Shown here: piece after piece, positions 25,523 to 35,496 of the stretch
How positions within the stretch are numbered: position 1 is the stretch's first letter
Layout: each line of letters begins with the position of its first letter
Origin: CBDCGJ01 sp965216645
Lineage (GTDB): Bacteria; Pseudomonadota; Alphaproteobacteria; GCA-2731375
NCBI GenBank assembly: GCA_965216645.1
Contig: CBDCGJ010000040.1
Span: 9,040 to 73,039, forward strand
Length of the DNA: 64,000 bases
Direction of reading: 5' to 3'
Notes under the pieces: generated by a model
Told to the model about the DNA's origin: nothing
The model's input: the letters and a program-made list of their open reading frames with translations, nothing else
The model's database searches: none
Translations under genes and position numbers: made by a program

Positions 25523-25869
25523 AACGTTGTTTTGACGGGTTGCTGCGAAAGTCGGCGCAAGTCCGATTTTTCTTAACTGTCATGCCGGAATCGGCGTAGC
25601 CGTTATCCGGTATCTCGGACAGAACAAGGCGCAGTATTAATAACGAGTTTCAGTCTGCCCAAGATCCCGGGTCGCGCTACGCTTGCCTGGGATGACAACT
25701 CTCTCTTTCGTCATCCCGGCCGCAGCGCAGCGGAGAGCCGGGATCGCCACAGGCTCGGTGCTTGGGAATATCCCGGATATCGCTGCGCGATTCCGGAGTG
25801 ACGAGGATGGCTATTACAGAACAGAATGATGACGAGATTTCCCGCACGGTTGGGGTTCTCAGTAGCCTA
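25523..25869. repeat. Intergenic palindromic repeats (ATCCCGG..CCGGGAT type)
   Basis: The gap between the GT4 and HlyD genes has no gene. At 25,663-25,803 it holds three successive hairpin-like units: GATCCCGG..CCTGGGATGA, ATCCCGGC (25,713-25,720) with GCCGGGAT (25,737-25,744), and TCCCGGATATCG..CGATTCCGGAGTGACG. Such 'GTCATCCCGG' units are common intergenic repeats in alphaproteobacteria (memory). Lying between convergent genes, they may also end transcription. Confidence 0.6.
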
Positions 25870-27198
25870 CTAGTCGTCCCTGAACACCTTGTTCAGGCTG
25901 TCGGTGACCGGCGCGATGAAATAGTCGATGGCGACGCGGGAACCGGTGGCGATGAAGGCTGTTGCCGGCATGCCGGGATAAAGCTTGACATGGTCAAGCT
26001 CGGCCAGCGACTTGGGATCGACCTCTATGAGCGCTTTGTAATAGGCCAGGCCGGATTTCTGGTCGACCGAGCGGTCGGCCGCGAGATAGATCAGCTTGCC
26101 GTCGACCGCCGGCGTCGTCCGCCGATTGAACGCGGTGAGCTGTACCTGGGCCAACAAGCCCAAATGGACGACATCGATATCCTCCGGGCGGACCTGGGCC
26201 TCGACGATCAGATCGTCGTTTTCTGGCACCAGGTCGAGTATATCCTCGCCCGGCGCGATGACACCGCCCGGCGTATGGATTTGAAGATCGGCGACGACAC
26301 CGTTCTGCGGCGCCCGGATTTCCGTTCGCTCCAGGATATCCGTGGAGGCCCGGATGCGCTCGGCCAATTCGGCGACCTGAGACTCGGCTTGCCTGAGTTC
26401 CGCGACCACTTGGCTGAGATGGCGATTGTTCAGGTCGAGGATGGCGAGTTTGGCTTCGGCGATGCTCTGCTTGGCCCGGGCGATGCGGGCCAGGAACTCG
26501 CCGCGACGACCCTGCAGTTCGGCGGCATGGCGCTTCAAGGCCAGGATCCGCGGTTTGCGGGCGTGGCCCTTCTCCTTCAACTGCTCTTGATCCTTGATCT
26601 CCTCCCGGATCAGAGCCAATTGCCGTTTGCCGGATTTCTGCTGCGCGTTGAGACCGATAATTTCTTCCTTCAACTGCTCGATTTTCTGTTTCAGGATCGC
26701 TTCCTGACCGGCGAGCGCGGTACGCCGGGCTTCGAAAATGCCGGTTTCGCCCTGCATCGCCTCGGCCACCCGTGAATCGTCCTGGTTGGCGCGGAGATCG
26801 TCGCCAAAATCGATGGCGTCCGACTTGTCCCGCTCCGCCCGCAACCGGTTTTCCAACGCCAGGGCGGTGTAATAGTGGCCCTTATACAGATCCAGATTGG
26901 CCTTGGCGCGGGTGTCGTCCAGGCGCAACAAGACCTGGTCGGCCGTCACCTTGTCGCCGTCGGAGACGAGGATCTCGCGGACGATGCCGCCTTCCAGATG
27001 TTGGATCGTTTTGCTCTTGCTTTCGACGACGATGAAGCCGGGCGCAATGGCGGCGCTATCCAGTTTGGCGGTGGCGAGCCAGGTGCCGCCGGCGCCGAAG
27101 ATCACAACGATGATCATCAGGCTGACGATCTTCAGCCGCCGGGCGCTGCGGTTAAGCTGCTCCATACGCGTGTTGGGATCGACTTCGAGTTGTAACAT
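25870..27198 (-). CDS. HlyD/PrtE-type membrane fusion protein of a type I secretion system
   Basis: The 442-residue protein has one inner-membrane helix near residues 26-47 (IVSLMIIVVIFGAGGTWLAT). A barrel-lipoyl half follows (PGFIVVESKSKTIQHLEGGIVREILVSDGDKV), where TIQHLEGGIV is the HlyD/PrtE family signature. A long coiled coil runs over about 140-290, with the second lipoyl half in IRAPQNGVVADLQIHTPGGVI. It bridges the inner-membrane ABC exporter to a TolC channel. The gene starts 15 bp after the ABC gene stop and is the last gene of the putative operon that begins with the RTX gene. Confidence 0.93.
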   Translation of the reverse strand: MLQLEVDPNTRMEQLNRSARRLKIVSLMIIVVIFGAGGTWLATAKLDSAAIAPGFIVVESKSKTIQHLEGGIVREILVSDGDKVTADQVLLRLDDTRAKANLDLYKGHYYTALALENRLRAERDKSDAIDFGDDLRANQDDSRVAEAMQGETGIFEARRTALAGQEAILKQKIEQLKEEIIGLNAQQKSGKRQLALIREEIKDQEQLKEKGHARKPRILALKRHAAELQGRRGEFLARIARAKQSIAEAKLAILDLNNRHLSQVVAELRQAESQVAELAERIRASTDILERTEIRAPQNGVVADLQIHTPGGVIAPGEDILDLVPENDDLIVEAQVRPEDIDVVHLGLLAQVQLTAFNRRTTPAVDGKLIYLAADRSVDQKSGLAYYKALIEVDPKSLAELDHVKLYPGMPATAFIATGSRVAIDYFIAPVTDSLNKVFRDD

Positions 27199-27213
27199 CT
27201 TTTGTCCTCCCGC

Positions 27214-29016
27214 TTACTCGCCTTGGTTTGGGTTGTCCGGCGCAGAACCGCCGTCGTCGTCCGGCCCCTGAGGTGGGGCGTTGCCGCCGCCGACGATGCG
27301 ACGCTGCCGGCTCTGATTGGCGCCGACCACCTGCGGCCGCCATTGTTGCGGCCCCAGTTTGGCCAGGATATCGGCGCGGTCGCCATACATCTCCATCTGG
27401 CCGTTGTTCATCACCAGAATCTTGTCCACATTGGTCAGAATACTCGGCCGGTGGGCGATGATGACGCTGGTGGTGCCTTTTTCCTTGGCGTCGGCCAAGG
27501 CTTTGACCAGGGCGATTTCGCCTTCGCGATCCAAGTTCGAGTTCGGTTCGTCCAGGACCAGGAGCTTGGGCACGTTGAACAGCGCGCGGGCCAGGCCGAC
27601 GCGCTGACGCATGCCGCCGGACAATAGACTGCCGCTATCGCCGATATCGGTCTCATAGCCGTCCGGCAGGCGCAGGATCATGTCGTGGACGCCCGCCGCC
27701 TTGGCCGCCGCGACCACCGCTTCCGGATCGAGATCGCCGAGGCGGGCGATGTTTTCCTTCACCGAGGTATCGAACAGCTCCACTTCCTGCGGCAGATAGC
27801 CGACATAGTTGCCTAGGTCGCCGGCGTCCCAACTATGCACGTCGGCGCCGTCGAGGCGGACATGACCGCGGGTCGGCTTCCAGACGCCGACCAACAGCTT
27901 GGCAAGCGTCGATTTGCCGGAGCCGCTGGGCCCGATCACGCCCAGAGATTCACCCGGCTGCAGCATGAAGGAAACCCGCTGCACCGTGGCCACATCCGAT
28001 TTCGGCGGGATATACAGTAAATGCTGCGCCTGCAGTTTGCCTTCCGGTACCGGCAAGGCCATCGCCTCGCCGATCTGCGGCTCGACGTTAAGGATGACCT
28101 TCAGGCGCTTATAGGCGCTCATGGCGGAGACCATGTTCTTCCAGGTGCGGATCGACATCTCCACCGGCGCCAAAGCCCGGCCCAGGATAAAGACCGCGGC
28201 GATCATCACGCCGGGGGTCAGATATTGGTTGATCACCAGATAGGCACCGGTGGCGAAGATCAGGATCTGCACCACCATGCGGATCGACTTGGTTGCCGCC
28301 GACACGGTACCGGACAGGTCCATTGCCTTGCCTTGCAATGCCAGCACTTGGGCGTTGTATCCGCGCCAGCCCTGCAGGGCGTTGCGCAGCATGCCCATGC
28401 CCTGCACCACCTCGGCATTGCGCACGTTCATTTGCGCCGCATTGTAGGCCTTGGCGGCGTTGGCATTGGCGTCTTCAAGGGGCTTCCGGGTGACCAGATC
28501 GTTGACGATGCCGAGGGCCAGCAAGACCACCGCGCCGGCGATCGCCACCATACCCATGGCCGGATGCAGCCACCAGATGACATAGAGGAAAATCGGCATC
28601 CAGGGCAGATCGAACAGGGTCTGCAAATCGCTGCCGGCGATCATGTTGCGGATCTGTGACAGGTCGCGCAGCGGCTGCACATTGCGGGTTTGATTGGTGA
28701 TCAGCGCCCGCTCGACGATCGCCGCATGCACCCGTTCGCCTAGCATGGTGTCGACCTTGGCGCTCCAACGCGCCAGCAGGCGGCCGCGCAGCGCGGTCAG
28801 TACGCCCATCAACGCCAGCGCGCCGACGGCGCCGATGGTCAGCGCGATCAGGGTTTCCTGGCTGCGGCTCATGAGCACGCGTGTGAAAATCTGAATCATG
28901 TAGATCGGCATCGTCAGCATCAACATGTTGATGAAGAAGCTGAGAACGAAGGAGATCCAAAACTCCGTCCGCCCGGCGCGTAGGGCGTCTTTCAATGTGG
29001 CGCTGTGATCACTCAT
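27214..29016 (-). CDS. Type I secretion ABC transporter (PrtD type permease/ATPase)
   Basis: The 600-residue protein has a six-helix membrane domain (FWISFVLSFFINMLMLTMPIYMIQIFTRVLMSRSQETL and onward) and a C-terminal ATPase. Walker A is GVIGPSGSGKST, the Q-loop precedes GYLPQEVELFD, the signature is LLSGGMRQRVGLARAL, and Walker B is KLLVLDEPNSNLD. There is no N-terminal C39 peptidase domain, so it belongs to the PrtD/HlyB-like class that exports RTX proteins with uncleaved C-terminal signals. The C-terminal tail is Gly/Asn/Asp-rich. Neighbouring RTX gene is the likely substrate. Confidence 0.93.
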   Translation of the reverse strand: MSDHSATLKDALRAGRTEFWISFVLSFFINMLMLTMPIYMIQIFTRVLMSRSQETLIALTIGAVGALALMGVLTALRGRLLARWSAKVDTMLGERVHAAIVERALITNQTRNVQPLRDLSQIRNMIAGSDLQTLFDLPWMPIFLYVIWWLHPAMGMVAIAGAVVLLALGIVNDLVTRKPLEDANANAAKAYNAAQMNVRNAEVVQGMGMLRNALQGWRGYNAQVLALQGKAMDLSGTVSAATKSIRMVVQILIFATGAYLVINQYLTPGVMIAAVFILGRALAPVEMSIRTWKNMVSAMSAYKRLKVILNVEPQIGEAMALPVPEGKLQAQHLLYIPPKSDVATVQRVSFMLQPGESLGVIGPSGSGKSTLAKLLVGVWKPTRGHVRLDGADVHSWDAGDLGNYVGYLPQEVELFDTSVKENIARLGDLDPEAVVAAAKAAGVHDMILRLPDGYETDIGDSGSLLSGGMRQRVGLARALFNVPKLLVLDEPNSNLDREGEIALVKALADAKEKGTTSVIIAHRPSILTNVDKILVMNNGQMEMYGDRADILAKLGPQQWRPQVVGANQSRQRRIVGGGNAPPQGPDDDGGSAPDNPNQGE

Positions 29017-29099
29017 GCAACTTGCACTTTCTTACGCGGGGCCGGGATTCGGCATCATACAGCATATTCGTCCGCCTGGGCCGACAAATGTAGGCGAAA

Positions 29100-31610
29100 C
29101 TAACCCGTCAAATTCTCGATCAATGGCCCCAGATGACTTTCGAAACGGCGCCAGCGTTGAACGGAGTTGTCATACATCGGTTTCCTTACGGCGACGTTAC
29201 TGCCGGTCTTGACCGGCCGTTCGGTTTTGTAGAATTCGAGACAGCGATCGTCCCAGTCCAGGCCGCAATAATCGACGATCCGGCGGCTGACCGCCTCCTG
29301 GTCCGCAACCATATCCTCGTAGACCACCTCTTCGATCTGAATAGGTAGCACCTCATGCCAGTGGTTCATCAGCCTTTCGAACTGTTGATGGAACAGGGCG
29401 AATTCGACCTGGTCGCTGGTATAGGGAATGGGCGAGCGGAATTTCAGGAAATAGCCGGAGACGAAAATGTCCCGCGGGTCGCGGCGGCAAGCAATGATCT
29501 TGGCGTTCGGGAACAGTAGGGCGAGCATGCCAAGGCGGAAGAAGTTAAAGGGCAGCTTGTCGGTGACCCGCTCCGCACCGCCGCTGACATGGCGTAGCGC
29601 GCGCAGATAGTTGCCGGCGAAGCGCAGGCATTGCGGTTCGTTCAGCTCCGCGATCACTTCTGGAAAAGTGGCGGCGGATTCGATTTGCGACGGGATCGCC
29701 CGGGCCATGCGGCCCAATAGCTGCAGTTCGCCGGCCCCGAACACGCGCGGATGGCTCGACAAGATTTGTTCCACCAATGTGGTGCCGGAACGCGGCATGC
29801 CGACCACCAGGATCGGCGTGCTCGACGGGCTGCCGAAGGCCTTGCGTCGCTCGAAGAATGCCGGCGTGAAGGTCTTGATGATGCGGTCGGTCAAGTTGAT
29901 GATCTGCTCCGGCGAAAATTTCGCCTTGGCCCGTTCGATCTCGTTGCCCTTGCGGATATATTCGAAGGCTTCGTCGACCCGATCCATTTCGTCCAGGCTT
30001 TTGCCGATGGCGAAGTATAGCGTGCTTCTTTGATTTTCCGTCAGGCGGCGATGTTCCGACAGTTTTTGCATCCGCTCGACCATATCGGCGTCGAGCGCCC
30101 GGCTTTCCAGGAAAGAGAGGGCGAACAGCGCTTCGGGGAAGTCTTCCCTCAAGGTCAGGGCTTTGGAATAGCATTCCGCCGATTCGTCCAAACGGCCAAG
30201 CTGCTGATAAAGCACGCCGAGCGACGCATGGGTTTCCGCCATATCCGGATTGATCTCGACGGATTTCAGGTAATGCTCCTCGGCTTTGCTGTAGTCGCCG
30301 GCTTCCTGCAAGGCGATGGCGAAGTTCGTGTTGGCCGAGGCGGATTCGGGATCCAGTTCCAAGGCCTTCTTAAGATAGCTCAACGCGTCCTTGACCCGGT
30401 CGTTGCGCAGCATCAGCAGGCCGATATTGGCATAGGCCCCATAGTAGTTCTCGTCGAGCTTCAGGACCTCCTGAAACAGGGTCATGGCGGCCTTATCGTC
30501 GCCCTGCTGTTCCCGGACCGTACCGAGCGCATGCTTCGCCTTGACGAATTCCGCGTCGATCGCGAGCGCGCGCTCATAATGGATCGCCGCGTCGTCGCGA
30601 GCACCGTGAAGCTGCAGACGGACGCCGAGGTCGGTGTGGTAGGCGGCATTGTTCGGCTCGATCTCCACCGCTTGACGGCCGTGGATGATGGCGTTCTCCA
30701 AATCGTCCTGACGGGCATAGGCGTTGGCCAGCAGCACATGGGGTTTGGCCAGGGCCGGGTTCAGCTCGATGGACTGCGCCAGCGCTTCGATCGCCCCCGG
30801 TAAATCCTCCTTCAGGATCAGCAATTCGCCTAATTGCGTGAGGAAATGAACGTCCGACGGCGCCCCAGATATGCCGCTCCGCAGCAGATTGACGGCGTCA
30901 TCGACGCGGCCGAGCGCGATATAGGCCTTCGCCATATTGCGGTAGATGGCCGAGGTCGCGTTCTGCAATTCGATCGAGCGGTTGAAGTGGTTCAGCGCTT
31001 CCTCATGCTCTTCCTTCGACATCAGCAGGATGCCGAGATTGCTATGCGCTTGGGGCAGATCGGGATCCAGCTCGAGGGCCTTGAGATAAGCCGCTTGAGC
31101 GTCGTCCAGTTTCTCCGATTGATTGAGGATATTGCCCAGATTGTTGTAGGCCTGGGCGAAGTCCGGGTTCAGTTTGATGGCCTGGCGATAGCATTTTTCC
31201 GCATCTTCGAAATCCTGCTTCACGGCCAGCGAGTCGCCCAGCACCTTTGCCGCCATGGCGAATTGGCTGTCGCCGTTGACGGCCTGGCGGGCGTAATGTT
31301 CGGCCAGGCGCTGGTCGCCGAGGGCCAGATAGATACGGCTAAGATCGCAAAGATATTCGAGATTGTCCGGCGCCAGTTGAATGGCGCGGGAATAGTAATC
31401 GAGCGCCTCTTCCCGCCGCTCCCCTTTCTCCGCCGTCCAGCCCATGGCCCTGAGTGCCGCGGCGTTGTCCGGATAGGCGCGAAGGATTTGCCGGAAAGAG
31501 CGTTCCGCCTCAATCAGGTTGCCGGCGTTGAGAAGCGTATCCGCTTCTTGCAGCGCCGCTTCGAGCGCTGGATCGCCGATCGCGTCGGCGCTGCTATGCT
31601 GTTGCGACAT
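29100..31610 (-). CDS. TPR-sulfotransferase 1 (longest of three)
   Basis: The 836-residue protein has about 14 to 15 tetratricopeptide repeats over residues ~15-525 (for example AYNNLGNILNQSEKLDDAQAAYLKALELDPD units), then a C-terminal sulfotransferase domain from about 595. The PAPS 5'-phosphosulfate loop is GMPRSGTTLVEQILSSHP, followed by GAGEL, whose Glu aligns with the catalytic Glu of tyrosylprotein sulfotransferases. The 3'-phosphate motif is ACRRDPRDIFVSGYF. The TPR array probably holds a protein acceptor. It lies upstream of the T1SS genes in the same direction and downstream of two paralogues. Acceptor unknown. Confidence 0.9.
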   Translation of the reverse strand: MSQQHSSADAIGDPALEAALQEADTLLNAGNLIEAERSFRQILRAYPDNAAALRAMGWTAEKGERREEALDYYSRAIQLAPDNLEYLCDLSRIYLALGDQRLAEHYARQAVNGDSQFAMAAKVLGDSLAVKQDFEDAEKCYRQAIKLNPDFAQAYNNLGNILNQSEKLDDAQAAYLKALELDPDLPQAHSNLGILLMSKEEHEEALNHFNRSIELQNATSAIYRNMAKAYIALGRVDDAVNLLRSGISGAPSDVHFLTQLGELLILKEDLPGAIEALAQSIELNPALAKPHVLLANAYARQDDLENAIIHGRQAVEIEPNNAAYHTDLGVRLQLHGARDDAAIHYERALAIDAEFVKAKHALGTVREQQGDDKAAMTLFQEVLKLDENYYGAYANIGLLMLRNDRVKDALSYLKKALELDPESASANTNFAIALQEAGDYSKAEEHYLKSVEINPDMAETHASLGVLYQQLGRLDESAECYSKALTLREDFPEALFALSFLESRALDADMVERMQKLSEHRRLTENQRSTLYFAIGKSLDEMDRVDEAFEYIRKGNEIERAKAKFSPEQIINLTDRIIKTFTPAFFERRKAFGSPSSTPILVVGMPRSGTTLVEQILSSHPRVFGAGELQLLGRMARAIPSQIESAATFPEVIAELNEPQCLRFAGNYLRALRHVSGGAERVTDKLPFNFFRLGMLALLFPNAKIIACRRDPRDIFVSGYFLKFRSPIPYTSDQVEFALFHQQFERLMNHWHEVLPIQIEEVVYEDMVADQEAVSRRIVDYCGLDWDDRCLEFYKTERPVKTGSNVAVRKPMYDNSVQRWRRFESHLGPLIENLTG

Positions 31611-31722
31611 CGATTACTCGCATACCAAATCGTCGGGTTTCGTGATGGTGGTTGCCCGCGGGAGTAATGCACCGAATCGAACCATCTTGCAACTCCCGGC
31701 GCGGCTCATTTTTCCTCTGGAA

Positions 31723-33522
31723 TCATGGATAAACGACTTCCGCCGGGCCAAGGACCGTGCGCAGTGGCGCCAATTCGCTGGTATAGTTACGCCACCGCTC
31801 TACGGAGCTCTTATACATCGGCTGACGCACCTGCCAATTGCTGGCGGTCAGAACCGGCCGCTTGTTCTCGTGGAAGCGCAGGCAGGCCTCGTCCCATTCG
31901 AGGTCGCAGAACTCGATCAGCTTCCGGCTCTCCGCCTCCTGATCGGACACCAGCAGGTCGTAGCGGGCTTCGTATACCGGGATCGGCAAGACCCGGCGCC
32001 AATGGTCCATCATCCGCTCATAGTCCCGGACATAGCGGCCAGCTTCGAGCAGATTGTAGCTGAAGGCCAGCTGCTCCTTGAAGCGGGCGAAGTAGCAGGA
32101 AAGGATGATGTCATAGGGATGGCGCCGGCAATGCACCACCTTGGCATTCGGGAACAAGGTGGCGATCAGACCCAACATGCGGAAGTTAAAGGGCATCTTG
32201 TCGGTGACGTGGGGGGCGTCATGGTCGAATTTCAGCAGAAAATCGACATAGTCCTGTGCCACTTGCTTCGTCTGCTCCGGCGTCAGCTCGGGCATATTCT
32301 CCGGATAGGGTGCCTCGGTACCGAAGCGCTTCTTCAAATTAGTGGTCAAATCGTGCAGCTTCATCAGCTCGCCGGCGCCGTAAACCTGTGGGTGGCTGGA
32401 GATGATTTGCTCCACCAGCGTGGTGCCCGACCGCGGCATGCCGAGGATGAAAATCGGCACTTTGCTGTCGATACCGTAACCCTGATGGCTTTCGAAGAAA
32501 GCGCTGTCGTAGATTTTGACGATGCGGTCGACGAACATGGTGTTGGCGTTGCTTTTATAGTCGATTTCCTTGCGCACGATCTGGTTGGCCGACTGTAAAA
32601 AGGCGAAGGCGCTGGCATATTGCTTCAGGTCGTCATGGGCCTTGGCAAGGGTGAAGTAGATATCCGCCCGCTGGCTCTCGTCGAGGCCGTCGTCACCGGC
32701 CATCTTTTCCAATTCCTCGAGATCGGCGGTGTTGGCGTCGAACTTCGTGATCGATCCGAGCTGACGCCGGGAAGGTCCGAAATTAGGTTGTATTTCCAAT
32801 GCCTTACGGTAGGCCTCTTCCGCCGCTTCCAGATCGCCATGCTGTTGATAGGCGGTTGCCATATTGTGGTACAGGCCATGCTGGTTGCCGTCCAGGTCGA
32901 TCGATTTCCGATAGGCGGCGATGGCCTGTTCGTGGTCGTCCAGTTTTAGGTAGGCGTTGCCCAACTCCGTATAGATTTTCGGGTTGTTCGGCTCCATCGC
33001 CACCGCCTTGTGGATATGCTCCATGGCCTGTTTGGGTTTCTCCGCGCCGATCAGCGCCGCCGCCAAATTCAGACGCATGGAAACGGAGTCGGGCAGCAGC
33101 TCGACCGCTCGGCTATAGGAGTGCACCGCATCGGCGAACAGATTCAAATCGCGCTGGACATTGCCGAGATTGCCCCAAGTAGCGCCGCGGTTGGGGGCAA
33201 TTTTCAGGGCTTTCTTGTAATGCTCGATTGCCTCTTCCCGATCGCCGACGGCGCGGCTGGCGATGGCGAGATGGTCCAGGAAGATCGGATTTTTGGGACG
33301 CAGTTCCACCGCTTTGGCAAACGCGGCCTTGGTTTGCGCATGTTGTCCCATATTGCGCAGGGTCAGGCCCAAATTGTCCCAACCGAACGGGTCGTCGGGA
33401 TGGACGCGGGTATACCCCGTCAAGAGTTTGTGTGCTTCCGCGAAGTTCTTTTGGTTCAGCAGCTCGAGCGCTTTTTGAAGGTCGGGATGGACTTGCTGCT
33501 GATTGCTTGCTGGTTGGTTCAT
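31723..33522 (-). CDS. TPR-sulfotransferase 2
   Basis: The 599-residue protein has a TPR array of about seven or eight repeats (residues ~15-270), a linker, and a sulfotransferase domain from about 350. Motifs are GMPRSGTTLVEQIISSHP then VYGAGELMKL for PAPS and the catalytic Glu, and VHCRRHPYDIILSCYF for the 3'-phosphate. The arginine-to-histidine change in the RRDPRD position (RRHPYD) differs from the two paralogues, so specificity or activity may differ. It sits between the other two TPR-sulfotransferases, separated by 112 and 68 bp, in a likely single transcript. Confidence 0.9.
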   Translation of the reverse strand: MNQPASNQQQVHPDLQKALELLNQKNFAEAHKLLTGYTRVHPDDPFGWDNLGLTLRNMGQHAQTKAAFAKAVELRPKNPIFLDHLAIASRAVGDREEAIEHYKKALKIAPNRGATWGNLGNVQRDLNLFADAVHSYSRAVELLPDSVSMRLNLAAALIGAEKPKQAMEHIHKAVAMEPNNPKIYTELGNAYLKLDDHEQAIAAYRKSIDLDGNQHGLYHNMATAYQQHGDLEAAEEAYRKALEIQPNFGPSRRQLGSITKFDANTADLEELEKMAGDDGLDESQRADIYFTLAKAHDDLKQYASAFAFLQSANQIVRKEIDYKSNANTMFVDRIVKIYDSAFFESHQGYGIDSKVPIFILGMPRSGTTLVEQIISSHPQVYGAGELMKLHDLTTNLKKRFGTEAPYPENMPELTPEQTKQVAQDYVDFLLKFDHDAPHVTDKMPFNFRMLGLIATLFPNAKVVHCRRHPYDIILSCYFARFKEQLAFSYNLLEAGRYVRDYERMMDHWRRVLPIPVYEARYDLLVSDQEAESRKLIEFCDLEWDEACLRFHENKRPVLTASNWQVRQPMYKSSVERWRNYTSELAPLRTVLGPAEVVYP

Positions 33523-33590
33523 TCCGCCACCGAATTACCGAGATTATGGGCCGGCCCGCCGGGCTCGAGAAGTGTTAACGAATGGTCCAA

Positions 33591-35459
33591 TCAATACGCC
33601 AGTTCGCCGACCGGGCCTAGATGTTTTTCGTAGCGGCGCCAGCGTTCCAGCGACGACTTGTAAACCGGTTGGCGCACTTGCCAGCTGCTCGCCGTTTTCA
33701 CTTCGCGTTTGTTCTGGTGAAAGTTCAGACAGGCATCGTCCCAGGGCAGGCCGAGAAACTCGATCATTTCCCGCGATTTCGCTTCCTGATCGGCGATCAG
33801 GTCTTCGTAATGCAGGTCCATGATGGCGTCCGGGAACAAGTCGAGCCAGTGATCCATCAGACGGACATATTGTTCGTAGTAGGCAGCGAAGTCGTCCAGG
33901 TTGTAGGCGAAGGAGATCGGTTTGGTGAACTTGATGAAATAGCAGGATACCGCCACATCCCGAGGGTCGCGCCGGCAATGCACGATCCTGGCCTTGGGCA
34001 GGAGCAGGTGAAACAATCCCAACTGCCTGAAGTTGAACGGTAATTTGTCGGTTACGTGAGGCGCACCACCGCTGCGTTTGTCGAGCATGTCGAGATAGCG
34101 CTGGGCCAGGGTGCGGGAGGCTTCCGGCGAGATGTCCCGCGCATTGTCGGGAAACGGCGCACTGGTGCCGGCCAGCTCGTTGATGCCGCGGGCGACGTCG
34201 GGAAAATCGACCAGCTCGCCGGCGCCGAAGACGGCCGGATGGCTGGCGATAATCTGCTCGACAAGTGTCGTGCCGGAGCGCGGCAATCCAAGCACTAGAA
34301 TGGGTTTGGCCGACTCGAGACCGTAGCCCTCGCGCGCGGCGAAGAAGTCCTTGTCGAAGACTTCGATCGAGCGGTCGGCGAACTGCCGGTTGCCCTCGGC
34401 GCTGAACTTGACGGCGTGATAGTCCAACTCGTTGGCGGCCTTTGCGTGGGCGAAAGCCTCGTCATATTGCTTGCGCGCCTCGAAGCTGCGGGCGAGGGCG
34501 AAATGCAGGTCGCTGGCCTGACCGTTTTCCAGCTCCTCCGTGGCCAGCCGTTGCTGCAAGGTGGCGATGTCCTCGTCGTTCAGACCCACGCTCTGGATCG
34601 ACGCCATCGTCAGATAAGGCGATGTCAAGGTCGGCTTCATCTCAAGCGCCTTGCGGAAATAACCGACGGCTTCGTCGTCCTTGCCCTGCTGATGCAGGAT
34701 ATTGCCGACCGACGACCAAGCCTCCGCCAAGCTCGGGTCGAGCTGCAGGGCCTTCTTCTGCAACTCCTCCGTCCCGTCCAGCCGTCCCATGCGCATGCGC
34801 GTGGAGGCGAGATTGAGATATGCCGGGGCGTAGCTGGGATTGGCCTCGATGGCGCGTCGATAGCAGGCCACGGCCTGATCGAACTCCTCCCGCTCCCGAT
34901 GGATATTGCCGATATCGGCCCAGGCATCGGCGTAGCCCGGTTTCAGTTCCACCGCCTTGCGGTAGCAGCGTTCGGCGCCTTCGATATCCTTTTCGTCGCG
35001 CAGACAATTGCCCAGATTGGCGTGCGCTTCGGCATAGTCCGGCGCGGCCCGGATGGCGTCTTGAAATCGTGACTTGGCTTCCGCGGTCTCGCCCAAATCC
35101 CGGAGCGTGTTGCCGAGATTGTTGCAGATCATGGGATTGTCGGGGGCCAGCGCGAAGGCCTTGAGATGCTGGCGTTTGGCTTCTTCCAGCTTATTCATCT
35201 TGCGGTAAACCGCGCCGAGCTGGCTGTAGATCACCGGATTTTTCGGGGCCAGCGCCGCGACTTGGCGCCAATACTGGATCGCCACCGGATAGTCGCCGGC
35301 GAGAAAGGCGAAATAGCCGATTTGTTGCAGGACGTTGCCGTTCTTCGACTGGCCCCGCGCGGCTTTGCGGTAAAGTTTACGGGCGGTGGCCAGATCGCCG
35401 GCCTTGAGCGCCGCCTCTGTCTGCTTGAAAAGTTGCTGAACGGTGCCGGCTTTCGCCAT
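33591..35459 (-). CDS. TPR-sulfotransferase 3 (directly downstream of the RTX gene)
   Basis: The 622-residue protein has about nine TPR repeats (residues ~10-320) and a sulfotransferase domain from about 385. The PAPS loop is GLPRSGTTLVEQIIASHP, then VFGAGELVDF, and the 3'-phosphate motif is VHCRRDPRDVAVSCYF. The end (QVRQPVYKSSLERWRRYEKHLGPV) is shared by all three paralogues. It is the first gene after the RTX gene, separated by about 100 bp that hold two hairpins. This position makes it the best candidate for modifying the RTX protein (inference). Confidence 0.9.
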   Translation of the reverse strand: MAKAGTVQQLFKQTEAALKAGDLATARKLYRKAARGQSKNGNVLQQIGYFAFLAGDYPVAIQYWRQVAALAPKNPVIYSQLGAVYRKMNKLEEAKRQHLKAFALAPDNPMICNNLGNTLRDLGETAEAKSRFQDAIRAAPDYAEAHANLGNCLRDEKDIEGAERCYRKAVELKPGYADAWADIGNIHREREEFDQAVACYRRAIEANPSYAPAYLNLASTRMRMGRLDGTEELQKKALQLDPSLAEAWSSVGNILHQQGKDDEAVGYFRKALEMKPTLTSPYLTMASIQSVGLNDEDIATLQQRLATEELENGQASDLHFALARSFEARKQYDEAFAHAKAANELDYHAVKFSAEGNRQFADRSIEVFDKDFFAAREGYGLESAKPILVLGLPRSGTTLVEQIIASHPAVFGAGELVDFPDVARGINELAGTSAPFPDNARDISPEASRTLAQRYLDMLDKRSGGAPHVTDKLPFNFRQLGLFHLLLPKARIVHCRRDPRDVAVSCYFIKFTKPISFAYNLDDFAAYYEQYVRLMDHWLDLFPDAIMDLHYEDLIADQEAKSREMIEFLGLPWDDACLNFHQNKREVKTASSWQVRQPVYKSSLERWRRYEKHLGPVGELAY

Positions 35460-35468
35460 GTCGCGCCT

Positions 35469-35490
35469 ATGTCTCGATTATGGGAGACAT
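35469..35490. promoter_or_regulatory. Inverted repeat just upstream of TPR-sulfotransferase 3
   Basis: ATGTCTC and GAGACAT are perfect 7-bp arms with an 8-base loop. On the minus strand they end 9 bases before the sulfotransferase ATG and would fold over its ribosome-binding region. No clear Shine-Dalgarno sequence lies outside the stem, so the structure may limit translation of the enzyme relative to the RTX protein. Confidence 0.45.
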
Positions 35491-35496
35491 GTTTAA

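Noticed and set aside
25663..25803. Repeated hairpins as a CRISPR array
   Set aside because: Units differ in length and sequence, have palindromic cores and no regular spacers; they fit intergenic palindromic repeats.
25762..26775. 337-codon plus-strand frame
   Set aside because: Fully antisense to the HlyD-type gene, whose family motifs are unambiguous; GC-rich codon bias opens the opposite strand.
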